Assembly (NCBI RefSeq): GCF_003605365.2
Contig: NZ_QYTU02000001.1
Location: forward strand, 248,001 to 312,000
DNA: 64,000 nt
Direction of reading: 5' to 3'
Origin: Siminovitchia fortis
GTDB lineage: Bacteria; Bacillota; Bacilli; Bacillales; Bacillaceae_C
Within the stretch, counting starts at the first letter, position 1; each line of letters starts with the position of its first letter. Under the pieces are notes generated by a model, which was not told the DNA's origin, made no database searches, and saw nothing but the letters and a program-made list of their open reading frames with translations. The position numbers were made by a program, and so were the translations under genes. Shown piece after piece: positions 8,102 through 18,881 of the stretch.

Positions 8102-10291
8102 TTAGTTCATGATTCGATGTACCGCATAGATGTCCGGAATCTGTTTGATTTTATCCACGACTTTATGAAGATGGCTGATGTTATGGATAGCGATGGTCAC
8201 CATGATCGTAGCCATTTTATTTCGGTCTGTCCTGCCTGATACAGCTGTGATATTCGTTCTTGTACCGCTTACTGTCTGCAGCACTTCGTTCAGAAGTCCG
8301 TGGCGGTCGTATCCCAATACTTCGATATCAACATTATACTCTTTCCGGGTATTCCCGCCCGGCACCCATTCAACATGGATAAGACGATTCTCTTGGTCGG
8401 AACTGGCAACGTTCGGGCAATCGCATCTATGGACAGAGACACCTCTCCCCTTAGTGATAAAACCGATAATTTCATCACCCGGAACCGGATTGCAGCAGCG
8501 CGAAAGCCGGATAAGCAAATTATCCGCTCCCTTGACTCTTACTCCTGCTTCGTGTCTCCCCGGACGCTGGGTTTGTTTTCCTTCTGATACAATGTCTTTG
8601 ACAGCCTCTTCCTCATCGCGTTTCTTTCTCCACTTATCTGTCAGCCTGTTGGCGACCTGCTGTGCCGAAATGCCATTATAGCCGACAGCCGCATACATAT
8701 CGTCTTCAGTCGGAAAATTAAATTTCTCCGCCGTTCTTTCAATATTTTCAGGAACAAGGATATCTTTGACGTCAAAACCAAGTTCTTTGATCTCTCTTTC
8801 AACCAAATCCCTGCCTTTGATAATATTCTCTTCTTTTCTCTGCCTTTTGAAAAATTGCTTTATTTTATTTTTGGCTTGGGAGGTCTGCGCCAGCTTGAGC
8901 CAGTCCTGGCTTGGCCCGTATGAATGTTTGGAAGTCATGATTTCTATAATATCGCCTGTACTCAGTTTATAGTCCAGCGTGACCATTTTCCCGTTGACCT
9001 TTGCTCCGATCGTCTTGTTGCCGATTTCCGAATGGATGCGGTAGGCAAAATCAATCGGGACCGATCCGGCCGGAAGTTCGATGACGTCACCCTTCGGAGT
9101 AAATACAAACACCATATCGGAAAATAAATCGACTTTTAATGATTCCATGAATTCCTCGGCATTGGCCGATTCATTTTGGAATTCTAATATTTCCCTGAAC
9201 CAGGAAAGTTTCTTGTCGAACGAAGATTTCTGGTCAATTGTCTTTCCTTCTTTATAAGCCCAGTGGGCCGCAACCCCGTACTCGGCAATCCTGTGCATTT
9301 CTATCGTCCGGATCTGTACTTCCAGCGGTTCCCCTTTAGGCCCTATGACTGTTGTATGGAGTGACTGATACATATTTGGTTTAGGCATCGCAATATAATC
9401 TTTGAACCTTCCGGGCATCGGCTTCCAGCATGTATGGATGATACCAAGAACGGCATAGCAATCCTTGATGCTGTTTACGATGATCCTCACAGCAAGAAGA
9501 TCATATATTTCGTTGAATTGTTTATGCTGGAGTGTCATTTTCCGGTAGATGGAATAAATATGTTTGGGCCGGCCATACAGCTCAGCCTTAATGTCAACTT
9601 CCTCCAGCCGTTTCTTCACTTCTTCAATGACGTTGTCCAAGTACTGCTCCCTTTCGGCCCGCTTCCGTTTCATCAGATTGACAATCCGATAGTATTGCTG
9701 CGGGTTCATGTACCGAAGCGATGTATCCTCCAACTCCCATTTGATTTTCGAAATTCCGAGCCGGTGGGCAAGCGGAGCAAAAATTTCCAGCGTCTCATTG
9801 GCAATCCTTCTTTGTTTCTCGGGTGCGAGATGCTTTAATGTCCGCATATTATGAAGACGGTCAGCAAGCTTGATCAAAATGACCCGGATATCTTTTGCCA
9901 TGGCGACAAACATCTTTCTATGGTTTTCGGCCTGCTGCTCCTCATGCGATTTATATTTTATTTTTCCAAGTTTAGTGACGCCGTCAACAAGCATTGCCAC
10001 TTCACTATTAAATTCCTCGGAAATCTGCTTGATGGTCACCTGTGTATCTTCCACTACATCGTGAAGAAAGCCGGCGGCAACCGCAGCGGGATCCAATTGG
10101 AGGTCAGCGAGAATACCGGCCACCTGGACCGGATGGATAATATACGGTTCTCCGGATTTGCGAAACTGATCCTTATGGGCCTCACTGGCAAATTCATAAG
10201 CCCTTTTTACCAGTTCTACGTGTTCCTCATTTAAATATTCACTTACCTGTTCAAAAACATCTTCAGCTGTTAAAATGTTATCTTTTGCCAC
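8102..10291 (-). CDS. relA: Bifunctional (p)ppGpp synthetase/hydrolase
   Basis: A 729-residue long RSH protein making and degrading ppGpp. Order of domains: HD hydrolase (HDVVEDT near residue 75), synthetase ([13 protein letters not shown]), TGS ([16 protein letters not shown]), a zinc/RIS-like region with CCNPVPGD, and a C-terminal ACT domain. Both catalytic sites look intact. The frame opens at a GTG at 10300 lying inside AAGGTGATC. The GTG at 10291 uses that site with proper spacing and gives [12 protein letters not shown], matching the start of B. subtilis RelA. Its own promoter lies at 10360-10388. Confidence 0.97.
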   Translation of the reverse strand: MAKDNILTAEDVFEQVSEYLNEEHVELVKRAYEFASEAHKDQFRKSGEPYIIHPVQVAGILADLQLDPAAVAAGFLHDVVEDTQVTIKQISEEFNSEVAMLVDGVTKLGKIKYKSHEEQQAENHRKMFVAMAKDIRVILIKLADRLHNMRTLKHLAPEKQRRIANETLEIFAPLAHRLGISKIKWELEDTSLRYMNPQQYYRIVNLMKRKRAEREQYLDNVIEEVKKRLEEVDIKAELYGRPKHIYSIYRKMTLQHKQFNEIYDLLAVRIIVNSIKDCYAVLGIIHTCWKPMPGRFKDYIAMPKPNMYQSLHTTVIGPKGEPLEVQIRTIEMHRIAEYGVAAHWAYKEGKTIDQKSSFDKKLSWFREILEFQNESANAEEFMESLKVDLFSDMVFVFTPKGDVIELPAGSVPIDFAYRIHSEIGNKTIGAKVNGKMVTLDYKLSTGDIIEIMTSKHSYGPSQDWLKLAQTSQAKNKIKQFFKRQRKEENIIKGRDLVEREIKELGFDVKDILVPENIERTAEKFNFPTEDDMYAAVGYNGISAQQVANRLTDKWRKKRDEEEAVKDIVSEGKQTQRPGRHEAGVRVKGADNLLIRLSRCCNPVPGDEIIGFITKGRGVSVHRCDCPNVASSDQENRLIHVEWVPGGNTRKEYNVDIEVLGYDRHGLLNEVLQTVSGTRTNITAVSGRTDRNKMATIMVTIAIHNISHLHKVVDKIKQIPDIYAVHRIMN

Positions 10292-10359
10292 AAGGATCAC
10301 CTTTTTTATTAAATAAAGATTATGAAAAATGTCGAATAAAAAAAGAATATATAATTACT

Positions 10360-10388
10360 ATTATCGTTTTTTATACGCTGGTTGTAAA
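10360..10388 (-). promoter_or_regulatory. Putative SigA promoter of relA
   Basis: TTTACA at 10383-10388, a 17-nt spacer and GATAAT at 10360-10365, placed between the apt terminator and relA. Confidence 0.65.
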
Positions 10389-10431
10389 GAACGAGCTGTC
10401 ATTTTCCATCATTTTTCTGGAGGGCATAATA

Positions 10432-10457
10432 AAAAGCACTCATTGGAGAGTGCTTTT
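10432..10457 (-). terminator. Terminator after apt
   Basis: A 10-bp stem AAAAGCACTC/GAGTGCTTTT with a 6-nt loop. On the minus strand it is followed by a T-rich tail just downstream of the apt stop. Confidence 0.85.
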
Positions 10458-10463
10458 CAGTCA

Positions 10464-10976
10464 TTAAAACTTCATCAGAGTATAAAGATCATAATCCTCA
10501 AGGTTTTTCCTCCCGTTCAAATAGGAAAGCTCAATAAGGAAAGCGATACCTGCAACGATGCCGCCAAGCTTTTCGACAAGCTCGATTGTCGCTTCAATCG
10601 TTCCGCCGGTTGCCAATAAATCATCCGTAATCAATACTCGCTGGCCCTTTTTGATCGCATCCTTGTGAATGGTCAAGGCATCTTTGCCGTATTCTTTGCC
10701 ATAACTCGCCTTGATCGTTTCCCTTGGGAGCTTTCCCTCTTTTCTGACCGGTGCAAAGCCGACCCCGAGGGCATAGGCAACAGGGCAGCCGATGATGAAT
10801 CCGCGTGCTTCGGGACCGACAACGAGATCGATTTCCTTTTCTTTCGCATATTCAACAATTTGATCCGTTGCATACCGGAAAGCCTCGCCATTATCCATCA
10901 GTGTCGTAATATCTTTAAATAAAATCCCTTTTTGGGGCCAATCCGGAACGATTGTAATATATTGTTTTAAGTCCAT
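10464..10976 (-). CDS. apt: Adenine phosphoribosyltransferase
   Basis: A 170-residue type I PRTase converting adenine and PRPP to AMP. It has the PRPP loop [13 protein letters not shown], the early segment [13 protein letters not shown] and the PEARGF motif of APRT. The ATG lies inside the 3' end of recJ (10-nt overlap), so translation is likely coupled. Gene order recJ-apt-relA is as in B. subtilis. It has its own terminator before relA. Confidence 0.97.
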   Translation of the reverse strand: MDLKQYITIVPDWPQKGILFKDITTLMDNGEAFRYATDQIVEYAKEKEIDLVVGPEARGFIIGCPVAYALGVGFAPVRKEGKLPRETIKASYGKEYGKDALTIHKDAIKKGQRVLITDDLLATGGTIEATIELVEKLGGIVAGIAFLIELSYLNGRKNLEDYDLYTLMKF

Positions 10977-13330
10977 GCATCCACTTCCTCCTCATGATAA
11001 CCAGAGTGTGCAACCCGCTTCTCAAACCATTGCCTCAATTCCTGATATGATGAATAGATCAGAGCATTTTCAAGTTCAATGTCCGCCTGCTTCTGTTGAT
11101 AGGCAGGGGAATCCGACAAATCTTTCTTCATTTTCACCTGGTTAAGTACGATCATTCCATCTTTTATTGTAACAAATTCCAGCTCAAAAAACACTTTGGT
11201 CATAAACCGGACGGTTTCTTCTGACCAACCGCGATAGGTTTCAAGCTCTTTTCCGTACTTTCTTACATCAAAGGTCCGCCTTTTCGCAAGGAAAGCATAG
11301 TACCATTTAAAATGCTCCCTAGTCGGGATCGTTCTAAAAAATTGCCCCTGATCATGGGAAAAATGAGCATATATCCGATCTGGCGCCTTCCCTTCTATCA
11401 AATTTTCAAGAAGACTTAGATTAGGAGGGATATCAAGAAACACAACACTTTTTCCATCAATGGCCAGTTCTTTGGCCGCTTCGTAATCAGAAATGAATTT
11501 AACTTGTGAGGCATCCAGCGAAAACTCATCCAACGTTTGCCGTCTAAAAACGATGAAATACACGTTCTTTTTCGGTAAAAGGGGAAGCCAGCTATCAGGG
11601 CGCCTTTTGCCGCGCATGTCAAACAGCTGCCAGTTGCTGATACTGGCATCTCTTATAAATATTTGCGGTTTCCTCATATTATTCCATTCATTGATTGCCA
11701 GTTCTCCGATGACTGACAGCTGTGCGTCAGGTGAGATGCTGTCTGCAAGATATCCGAGATTAAAGCCGATTCCATCCAGCAAGCCGCCGGCCTGCTTTAA
11801 AGTCAGCTTCAGGTGATTTTGATCAGTCCCGATTTTTCTAATATCCTGCGGGTCTGCGCCGCTGATCATAAATTTCGGTTTCGGATTGCCCACCCCGTAT
11901 GGTGCAAGCATGTCCAGTTCTTTTATTGAGTGTATATCCACTTCAGATAATGAAGCTTCCGCATCAAGATCCGTGAATGGAACCAAATCCTTCTCACTCA
12001 GCTGATCTCTTGCCGCAACATTCAATCTGCTTCGAAGCTCTTCCACATTGGAGATTGAGAGAGTCATTCCCGCCGCCATCGGATGCCCGCCGAAATGCTC
12101 AAGCAAATCAGAGCAGGACAGCAGATTGGCAAACAAATCAAAGCCTTTGATGCTTCGTGCAGAGCCCTTGGCCTTTCCCGTCTCCTTGTCATAGCCCAAG
12201 ACGATGGCCGGCCTGTAGAACTTTTCAGTAAGCCTTGAAGCCACGATGCCGATCACCCCTGGATTCCATCCTTCTTTTCCGATGACAAGCACGTGATTTT
12301 CGGAAGGGGGGTAAAGTGTTTCCACCATTTCTACGGCTTCTTTTGTTATTTCCGCAACGATGTCTTTTCTCTCGCTGTTTAATTGTTCAATATCGCGGGC
12401 CAGCATTTCTGCCGTCCGATCATCTTTTGACAGCAAGAGTTCGGCGGCAGGGTCTGCAGAATACAGCCTGCCCGCCGCATTCAGGCGGGGGCCGATTGTG
12501 AAACCGACGGTTTCTTCATTGGCTTCAGCAAGATTTACCCCGGCCAGCTTGCTCAATGCAACAAGTCCGGGGCGCTCCGAACGGCTGAGGACCCGAAGGC
12601 CTTTTTTGACAATGAGCCGGTTCTCCCCATGCAGCGGTACCAGGTCGGCAATCGTTCCGACAGCGACGAGGTCGAGCAGCTGTTCCGGCGCAGTCCCGTA
12701 TAGGGCATGGGCAAGCTTGAAAGTGACACCGACTCCCGCAAGATCGGGAAACGGATAATGTGTGCCGCCAAACCTTGGATGTATGATGGCATATGCCGGC
12801 GGTATTTCAGGCCTGATCTCATGGTGATCCGTTATAATCAAATCCAATCCAAGCTGTTTTGCGACTTCTGCCTCATGGACAGATGCTATACCGGTATCAA
12901 CGGTTATAATCAGCTTGACGCCATTATCGGCGGCCCGGCGAAAAGCATTTTCATTCGGGCCATATCCTTCTGTAAAACGATTCGGTATGTAAAACTCGGC
13001 TGGAGCCCCCAATTCCCTTAATGCTGTCATTAAGACGGCGGTGCTCGTTACACCGTCGGCATCATAATCGCCGTATACAAGAATTTTCTCCTGTTCCTTG
13101 ATTGCCTGACGGATCCGCTCAACCGCTTTTTTCATGTCTTGCAGCAAAAACGGATCATGAAAGTCTTCTTTTTCAATATGTAAAAATCGATAAGCTTCAG
13201 CAGGATCGCTAATCCCCCTGTTCACAAGCAATGTGGCTGTCAGCGGAGATATATCAAGTTCATCAGTTAGTATTTGAACCGCTTTCTCATCGGTTTTCCG
13301 AACGATCCAGCGGGTATTTGGCTGTAACAT
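10967..13330 (-). CDS. recJ: Single-stranded-DNA-specific exonuclease RecJ
   Basis: A 787-residue 5'-3' ssDNA exonuclease for recombination and repair. DHH-superfamily motifs are visible: DYDADG (motif I), DTGIAS, and the eponymous ITDHHE (motif III), followed by HPRFGG. The DHHA1 domain has [11 protein letters not shown]. An OB-fold follows, then a C-terminal Bacillus-type extension. Length equals B. subtilis RecJ. The ATG at 13330 has GGGAGAG upstream. It overlaps apt. Confidence 0.97.
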   Translation of the reverse strand: MLQPNTRWIVRKTDEKAVQILTDELDISPLTATLLVNRGISDPAEAYRFLHIEKEDFHDPFLLQDMKKAVERIRQAIKEQEKILVYGDYDADGVTSTAVLMTALRELGAPAEFYIPNRFTEGYGPNENAFRRAADNGVKLIITVDTGIASVHEAEVAKQLGLDLIITDHHEIRPEIPPAYAIIHPRFGGTHYPFPDLAGVGVTFKLAHALYGTAPEQLLDLVAVGTIADLVPLHGENRLIVKKGLRVLSRSERPGLVALSKLAGVNLAEANEETVGFTIGPRLNAAGRLYSADPAAELLLSKDDRTAEMLARDIEQLNSERKDIVAEITKEAVEMVETLYPPSENHVLVIGKEGWNPGVIGIVASRLTEKFYRPAIVLGYDKETGKAKGSARSIKGFDLFANLLSCSDLLEHFGGHPMAAGMTLSISNVEELRSRLNVAARDQLSEKDLVPFTDLDAEASLSEVDIHSIKELDMLAPYGVGNPKPKFMISGADPQDIRKIGTDQNHLKLTLKQAGGLLDGIGFNLGYLADSISPDAQLSVIGELAINEWNNMRKPQIFIRDASISNWQLFDMRGKRRPDSWLPLLPKKNVYFIVFRRQTLDEFSLDASQVKFISDYEAAKELAIDGKSVVFLDIPPNLSLLENLIEGKAPDRIYAHFSHDQGQFFRTIPTREHFKWYYAFLAKRRTFDVRKYGKELETYRGWSEETVRFMTKVFFELEFVTIKDGMIVLNQVKMKKDLSDSPAYQQKQADIELENALIYSSYQELRQWFEKRVAHSGYHEEEVDAWT

Positions 13331-13428
13331 TTACTCACTCTCCCAGGCTTCCTATTATACAGAATGGGAGAAGTCCTTTCAATTCTCCATGAGGATGGAG
13401 CTGATTCCGCAACGTGCTGGACAGCCAA

Positions 13429-14346
13429 TTATTCATTGTTTTTTACGTCGCCGGATCCGTTGTAATCTGGATTAATATGGACAAGAACATTGTGGACATC
13501 AGGCTCATCCATCAGCAATTCCTTTACTTTTTTACCTGCCCGGTGCCCTTCTGCCACTGTCATTTCCGGATCGACGGCGATTTTCAAGTCGATGATCACG
13601 TAATAACCATGCTGGCGGGCATAAAGTTCATCCACTCTCCTGACTTCTGGGACGGATAAAACGATATTTTTGTAACCGGCCGTTTTATCATCATCCAGCA
13701 CATGGTCCAATGTATTATAGATGGATTCGGCTCCCAGTTTCCACGCCATCCGTATGACCATGACCGAGACGACCAAACCGGCGACAGGGTCGCCAAAAAC
13801 AAGCCAGCCGATGTTCAGTTTTTTCCCTATGATGGACGCAGCGATTCCAATCAACGCGGCGATGGACGAATAGACATCGGAACGGTGTTCATAAGCATTG
13901 ACGATCAGGGCTTCGCTATTGAGCTTTTTCCCCAGGCGGTATTTGTACCGGAATAATGCCTCCTTGACGATAATGGAAAATGCCACAGCATAAATCGCTA
14001 TCGAACCGGGCGCTTCCAAAGGTTTGAAGAATGATTCGAAAGATGATTTTCCGATTTGTACGCCGGCAATAAACAGGATGACTGCAACGATAATGGCCGC
14101 TATGGATTCGGCTTTCCCATGCCCATAAGGATGCTCCTCGTCCGGAGGCTGCTTTGCAGCCCGCAGGCCCACCCACACAGCCAAAGAGCCGACAATGTCC
14201 GACGCGGAATGAACAGCATCCGCAAGCAAAGCTTTACTGTGCCCTTTCAAGCCAAAAATGCCCTTTATAAGAGTGAGCAATATATTGACGATAATGCCTG
14301 CCCATGCTGCAACCTCTGCTTGTTTAAAACGGTCCTTCTGTTCCAT
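13429..14346 (-). CDS. Cation diffusion facilitator family transporter
   Basis: A 305-residue CDF metal/proton antiporter with about six TM helices and a C-terminal cytoplasmic domain (after ~residue 205). Transport-site residues by alignment to FieF/YiiP are His46 and Asp50 (AVHSASD) in TM2, and the EHRSD element in TM5 ending at Asp157. The first position of the TM5 pair is Glu153, where His is usual, so metal preference cannot be read off. Zn, Mn and Fe are all possible; the B. subtilis Mn exporters MneP and MneS are relatives. The frame is open from 14400, but the ATG at 14346 has AAAGGGG upstream. Confidence 0.88.
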   Translation of the reverse strand: MEQKDRFKQAEVAAWAGIIVNILLTLIKGIFGLKGHSKALLADAVHSASDIVGSLAVWVGLRAAKQPPDEEHPYGHGKAESIAAIIVAVILFIAGVQIGKSSFESFFKPLEAPGSIAIYAVAFSIIVKEALFRYKYRLGKKLNSEALIVNAYEHRSDVYSSIAALIGIAASIIGKKLNIGWLVFGDPVAGLVVSVMVIRMAWKLGAESIYNTLDHVLDDDKTAGYKNIVLSVPEVRRVDELYARQHGYYVIIDLKIAVDPEMTVAEGHRAGKKVKELLMDEPDVHNVLVHINPDYNGSGDVKNNE

Positions 14347-14398
14347 ATAGACAGTCCCCTTTTTAAAAGCTGTATTACTTATACTGCCCTTTCCAAGC

Positions 14399-14427
14399 AA
14401 AAAAGCCGCAATCAGCGGCTTTTTTTG
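14399..14427. terminator. Terminator after secDF
   Basis: A GCCGC/GCGGC stem with a 5-nt loop, flanked by A6 and T7, so it works in both directions. It ends the secDF transcript just before the CDF gene. Confidence 0.85.
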
Positions 14428-14448
14428 TTTAGCGTACTATAGAATGCC

Positions 14449-16716
14449 CTATACTTGGGGCTCGTCCGACCATTTCTTCTTTTCTTTCACCGTTTTGATG
14501 GGGCCTTTTTTCTTCAATTCTTTTACTTTCAAATCGTACCAAAGCTGTGCAGAAATGAAGATGGACGAATAAGTTCCCGCCAACAGCCCGACGAGCAAGG
14601 CGAGAGAGAAGCTCCGAATGGACTCACTGCCGAAGATCAACAGAGCAACAACAGTGACGATGACTGTCAACACCGTATTAATGGATCGCGTCAGGGTCTG
14701 GCGAAGCCCCTTGTTCACAATCTCTGCAATATCCTGCTCAGTTTTCAGGCGTTTTTTCGCTCTCATATTTTCGCGGATCCGGTCAAATGTGACAATCGTA
14801 TCATTGATGGAGTACCCGACAATTGTCAAAACAGCAGCAATAAATGTCAGGTCCACCTCAAGCCGCGTCAGGCTGAAAAACGCAACAATGAAAAAGGCAT
14901 CATGGACAAGGCCGAGAATAGCCGAGAGCCCCATCCTTGATTCAAATCGGAACGAAACATATATGACAATGCCCAACATTGCTATAGCAAGAGCATATAA
15001 AGCGTTTCTGGCAAGCTCTTTTCCTACTGTAGAAGACACAGTACTGACATTCGGATCCGTACCATATTTTTCTTCAAAATGGTTTTTCAGCTTTGCAATC
15101 TCATTTTTGGACATAACGCCTTTATAACGGGCAACGCCGATGTCCTGATCGTTTCCGGAAAGGACAATATCATCAGAAGGCATTCCGATTGCATCCAGTT
15201 CCGTTTTCACCTCTTCGGTTGTCAAAGGCTTGCCGGCATTGATTTCCACACGGGTTCCGCTTGAAAAGTCAATTCCGAGATTTAACTTGAACATGCCAAG
15301 GACGATAGCCCCCGCAACGAACAGAGCAATAGAAAAGATATAAAACTTCTTCCTGTTTTTCACGAAATCAAATCGGTCGAATGGCGTTTTCAGCTCATGC
15401 GCCGAAATATTTTCCGACAGGTCATGAACCTCGGATTTCTTCACCCCGAACCAGCCCGGCTTTTCTTTAAAGAAACGGCTGTTGATCCATAGTCCCAGAA
15501 GGAATCTCGACCCGTAAACGGCCGTGACGAAGCTCATCAGTATACTTAATATGAGCATCGTTGCAAACCCTTTGACAGAGCTTGTACCGAAGTAAAAAAG
15601 AACCGCTCCGGCCAATAAGGTAGTTATATTGGCGTCAAGAATGGCTACGAACGAAGACTTGTTTCCTGCCTGGAAAGCAGAGCGCAGCGACCGTCCAAGC
15701 CTGATCTCTTCCTTCAGCCTTTCATATGTCAGTATGTTGGCGTCAACCGCCATCCCAACCCCCAGAATCAGTGCAGCGATACCCGGTAACGTAAGCACTC
15801 CCTGCATCAGTGTAAATATGAGCAAAATCAAATAAATATAGACGGATAGGGTAATCGACGCAATGAATCCCGGGAAGCGGTAATAAAAGATCATGAACAA
15901 GAATATGATCGCTATCCCGATCATTCCGGCTGTTACAGTTTTATCCATTGCCTGCTCACCGAATTGGGCGCCCACTGACGTTGAATACACTTCTGTCAGC
16001 TTAACAGGGAGGGCACCGGCATTTAGCAGGTTGGCAAGGTTCTCTGCCTCCTCAGTTGTAAAATTCCCCTCAATCGAAACATCGGTTTGATTAAACACCT
16101 GATTGACATTTGGAGCGGAAAGCAATTTTTGGCTGCCGCTTGAGACCGCCTTTTCGTATGAGTCAACGCCTTCTTCAAAATCCATCCAAATGGCCAGTTG
16201 ATTGTTCGGCTTCATGCTGAGAATCTTTTCGGTCACTTCTTTGAATTTCTTTTTATCCTTCAATTTGACGAGGACAATGGGCTGGTTCGTATCCGGAGAA
16301 AAGCTTTGTTTGGCAGCTCCTTCAACAAGGTCGGTCCCGTCCAGCATCACATTGTCATTGACATCCCTGAATGTGAGCGTCGCCTGGGTTCCAAGAATCT
16401 CCCTCGCCTGTGTCTGATCTTCGACTCCCGCGAGCTGGACCCTGATCCTGTTCGTGCCTTCAACCTGGATATTCGGTTCGCTTACACCAAGTACGTCAAC
16501 CCTTCGACTGAGCGCATCCGTTGTATGTACCAAAGTGTCCCTTGTTATTTTTTGCCCTTCTTTTGCCGGTTTTACATCATATAAAACTTCAAAACCGCCT
16601 TGGAGGTCAAGACCCAGCTTTATGTGGTTGATGATACTGTTTGTGGTCGAGCCCATGATTCCTGCGAGAAAAATTAATATGAGAAAAAAGGCCACGATCC
16701 TGCTTCTTTTTACCAT
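14449..16716 (-). CDS. secDF: Fused protein translocase subunit SecDF
   Basis: A 755-residue fused SecD-SecF, 12 TM helices, which uses the proton gradient to help preproteins through SecYEG. The SecD half has GLDLQGGFEVLYDV after TM1, a large P1 ectodomain, and the membrane motif LGVGMAVDANILTYERLKEE. The SecF half has LGIDFSSGTRVEI and VGYSINDTIVTFDRIRE. The fused form is typical of Bacillus. The ATG at 16716 (MVKRSRI) has AAGGAGG 11 nt upstream; a longer frame from 16743 lacks a site. comN lies upstream on the same strand. Confidence 0.97.
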   Translation of the reverse strand: MVKRSRIVAFFLILIFLAGIMGSTTNSIINHIKLGLDLQGGFEVLYDVKPAKEGQKITRDTLVHTTDALSRRVDVLGVSEPNIQVEGTNRIRVQLAGVEDQTQAREILGTQATLTFRDVNDNVMLDGTDLVEGAAKQSFSPDTNQPIVLVKLKDKKKFKEVTEKILSMKPNNQLAIWMDFEEGVDSYEKAVSSGSQKLLSAPNVNQVFNQTDVSIEGNFTTEEAENLANLLNAGALPVKLTEVYSTSVGAQFGEQAMDKTVTAGMIGIAIIFLFMIFYYRFPGFIASITLSVYIYLILLIFTLMQGVLTLPGIAALILGVGMAVDANILTYERLKEEIRLGRSLRSAFQAGNKSSFVAILDANITTLLAGAVLFYFGTSSVKGFATMLILSILMSFVTAVYGSRFLLGLWINSRFFKEKPGWFGVKKSEVHDLSENISAHELKTPFDRFDFVKNRKKFYIFSIALFVAGAIVLGMFKLNLGIDFSSGTRVEINAGKPLTTEEVKTELDAIGMPSDDIVLSGNDQDIGVARYKGVMSKNEIAKLKNHFEEKYGTDPNVSTVSSTVGKELARNALYALAIAMLGIVIYVSFRFESRMGLSAILGLVHDAFFIVAFFSLTRLEVDLTFIAAVLTIVGYSINDTIVTFDRIRENMRAKKRLKTEQDIAEIVNKGLRQTLTRSINTVLTVIVTVVALLIFGSESIRSFSLALLVGLLAGTYSSIFISAQLWYDLKVKELKKKGPIKTVKEKKKWSDEPQV

Positions 16717-16790
16717 TAAATATAAGTCCTCCTTGCGATTCATGCATCTTCTTATGTCTGTTTAGATTATGAAACAGATAAAATGGGGTG

Positions 16791-17108
16791 TCAATCTTCA
16801 TCTGTTTTCAATAGTTGTTGAAGGTCGTCATTCCCGAGGCCCTCAAATGGATCTCCCTGGGAACGATACGCTTCCACAGTTGCAAAGTTCATAAAGTCAC
16901 CGGCTTTCAATGAGAGGACATCGGAAACCAATTCGTGGACCCTTACCCCTTCCTTAGGCTTTCTCCATGTTTTTTCGGTTAAAAATCTCCATAAATCCTC
17001 GATGGAAATATCCTCATAGCCAAGTACCGCAAACTCCTCCGCCTTGCTCATTAAAGCAGGTTTGAGCCTATGGAAATAGTCATCGTATTCATGATTCTGT
17101 TCCGCCAT
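16791..17108 (-). CDS. comN: Post-transcriptional regulator ComN-like
   Basis: A 105-residue cytoplasmic protein whose core (residues ~10-65, EDISIEDLWRFLTEKTWRK) matches the ComN family. In B. subtilis ComN (YrzD) acts post-transcriptionally on the comE competence mRNA and localises to division sites. The gene sits between secDF and the divergent spoVB, as there. An in-frame GTG at 17120 overlaps the ribosome-binding site; the ATG at 17108 has AGGGTGG 8 nt upstream. Confidence 0.85.
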   Translation of the reverse strand: MAEQNHEYDDYFHRLKPALMSKAEEFAVLGYEDISIEDLWRFLTEKTWRKPKEGVRVHELVSDVLSLKAGDFMNFATVEAYRSQGDPFEGLGNDDLQQLLKTDED

Positions 17109-17153
17109 CCGGTTATCCACCCTTCCATTTTGCGCAAGACAAAGACTGAACTT

Positions 17154-17185
17154 GTCATGCTTTGTCCAACTCCATGCATATACAT
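17154..17185 (+). promoter_or_regulatory. Possible SigE-type promoter of spoVB
   Basis: GTCATGCT (17154-17161) and CATATACAT (17177-17185), about 15 nt apart, resemble SigE -35/-10 elements upstream of spoVB, which is a mother-cell gene in B. subtilis. The match is loose. Confidence 0.35.
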
Positions 17186-17228
17186 AATTGTAATCGAATT
17201 GAGCAAATTTGAGAAGGCAGGGAAATAG

Positions 17229-18773
17229 ATGTCAAAGTTTTTAAAAGGAACAATGATATTGATGGCTGCTGGCCTCGTCACAAGGCTGCTTGGTTTCATA
17301 AACAGAATCGTCATTGCCCGGCTGATCGGGGAAGAAGGGGTAGGTTTGTACATGATGGCCTATCCGACTTTACTCCTTGTTGTGACCATTACACAACTCG
17401 GTCTGCCCGTAGCCATTTCCAAAGCAGTCGCTGAAGCGGACATAAAAGGGGATCAACGGAAAGTAAAAAAGATTCTCGTTGTTTCTTTGACTGTAACAGG
17501 AACGCTCTCGCTGATCTTTACCCCTGCGTTAATCATGCTGGGGCCGCTGCTTTCAAAAACACTCTTTACCGATCCCAGAACCTATTACCCGCTTACAGCT
17601 ATTGCGCCGATCATACCGATCGTTGCCGTTTCCTCTGTCATCAGGGGCTATTTCCAGGGTAAGCAGAATATGAAGCCGTCTGCTGTATCCCAAATTTTGG
17701 AACAGGCAGTCCGCATCACGCTGATTGCAGTGCTTACAAAAGCCTTTCTTCCAATGGGGATCGAATATGCGGCGGCTGCAGCGATGGTTGCCACAGTTAT
17801 AGGAGAGCTCGTTTCTCTTTTATACTTGTTTGCCATGTTTAAAGTAAAAAAAAGATTTCCGGTCAGAAGACATTTTTTAAATGCATTAAAAGGCGGAAAG
17901 GAAACGTTCAAAGAACTGATGCAAGTGGCACTGCCTACGACAGGCAGCAGGATGATCGGGTCTTTGTCCTGGTTTTTCGAGCCGATCATCGTATCTCAGA
18001 GCCTGCTGTTGGCAGGTGTTGCCGCCGGCATTGCCACAAAACAGTACGGGCTTTTGACCGGATATGCCCTGCCTTTGCTGACCCTGCCTTCCTTTATTAC
18101 GTTCTCTCTTGCAACATCGCTCGTTCCGGCCATAAGTGAGGCCAACGCAGTCCGCAACCATAGGCTGGTGGAATACAGGCTTCAGCAGGCGCTGCGCTTC
18201 GCCCTGCTTTCCGGCGGACTGTCAGTGATCGTTTTGTTCACATTTTCCGAGCCATTAATGAAACTCATATACGGCTCGGAAAATGGCGCTTATTTTATCA
18301 GGCTGATGGCCCCATTTTTTATCTTTCATTACTATCAGGGACCGCTTCAGGCCATTTTGCAGGCCCTTGACCTGGCCAGGGCTGCCATGATCAACAGCCT
18401 GATCGGGAACGCCGTCAAGCTTGCCGTCATTTTTATGCTGGCATCCCAGCCGCACATCGGGATTACAGGGGCGGCGCTTGGAATTGCAGCGGGAACCTTG
18501 CTGATCACCGCACTGCACTATGCCACCGTTTTAAAGAAGGTCCAATTTACCGTATATATTTTTGATTATGTAAAATTTTTCGCCGCTGCCATACTGGCAG
18601 GCTGGAGCGGAAAAATAATATTCGACTCTCTCTTTTTTGATTCGAATTTTATAAAACTGGCCATAGGAATCATCATCACAACACTGATCTATTTAGCTTT
18701 GCTGTTTGGCTTTAAACTGGTGAATAAAAACGACATGACAAAAATCCCGGTCATCGGCAATATAATAAAATAA
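17229..18773 (+). CDS. spoVB: Stage V sporulation protein B (MOP-superfamily flippase)
   Basis: A 514-residue polytopic membrane protein with about 14 TM helices, of the polysaccharide/lipid II flippase (MVF/PST) group. It starts MSKFLKGTMILMAAGLVTRL, the typical family opening with the Arg-containing TM1. In B. subtilis SpoVB is needed for spore cortex synthesis, probably flipping a peptidoglycan precursor. It is divergent from comN and converges on yrbG, the B. subtilis order. Length matches (518 aa). It is followed by an imperfect palindrome at 18778-18880. Confidence 0.95.
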   Translation: MSKFLKGTMILMAAGLVTRLLGFINRIVIARLIGEEGVGLYMMAYPTLLLVVTITQLGLPVAISKAVAEADIKGDQRKVKKILVVSLTVTGTLSLIFTPALIMLGPLLSKTLFTDPRTYYPLTAIAPIIPIVAVSSVIRGYFQGKQNMKPSAVSQILEQAVRITLIAVLTKAFLPMGIEYAAAAAMVATVIGELVSLLYLFAMFKVKKRFPVRRHFLNALKGGKETFKELMQVALPTTGSRMIGSLSWFFEPIIVSQSLLLAGVAAGIATKQYGLLTGYALPLLTLPSFITFSLATSLVPAISEANAVRNHRLVEYRLQQALRFALLSGGLSVIVLFTFSEPLMKLIYGSENGAYFIRLMAPFFIFHYYQGPLQAILQALDLARAAMINSLIGNAVKLAVIFMLASQPHIGITGAALGIAAGTLLITALHYATVLKKVQFTVYIFDYVKFFAAAILAGWSGKIIFDSLFFDSNFIKLAIGIIITTLIYLALLFGFKLVNKNDMTKIPVIGNIIK

Positions 18774-18777
18774 AGCC

Positions 18778-18880
18778 GGGGCCTCATCACTTTAAAGCAT
18801 TAACACTTTAATTCGATGGGGGACTGTCCCCCATCACGTTAAAGTGGCAATGCATTAATGCGGCAGGATCCAGGCCCCTC
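18778..18880. repeat. Imperfect palindrome of the GGGGAC/TTAAAGTG dispersed repeat family
   Basis: A hairpin-forming unit between converging spoVB and yrbG. The outer arms are GGGGCCT/AGGCCCC, the middle arms CACTTTAA/TTAAAGTG, and the tip GATGGGGGA-CTG-TCCCCCATC. The TTAACACTTTAAT and GGGGGAC blocks recur at 30464-30516. It may also act as a terminator. Confidence 0.7.
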
Positions 18881-18881
18881 G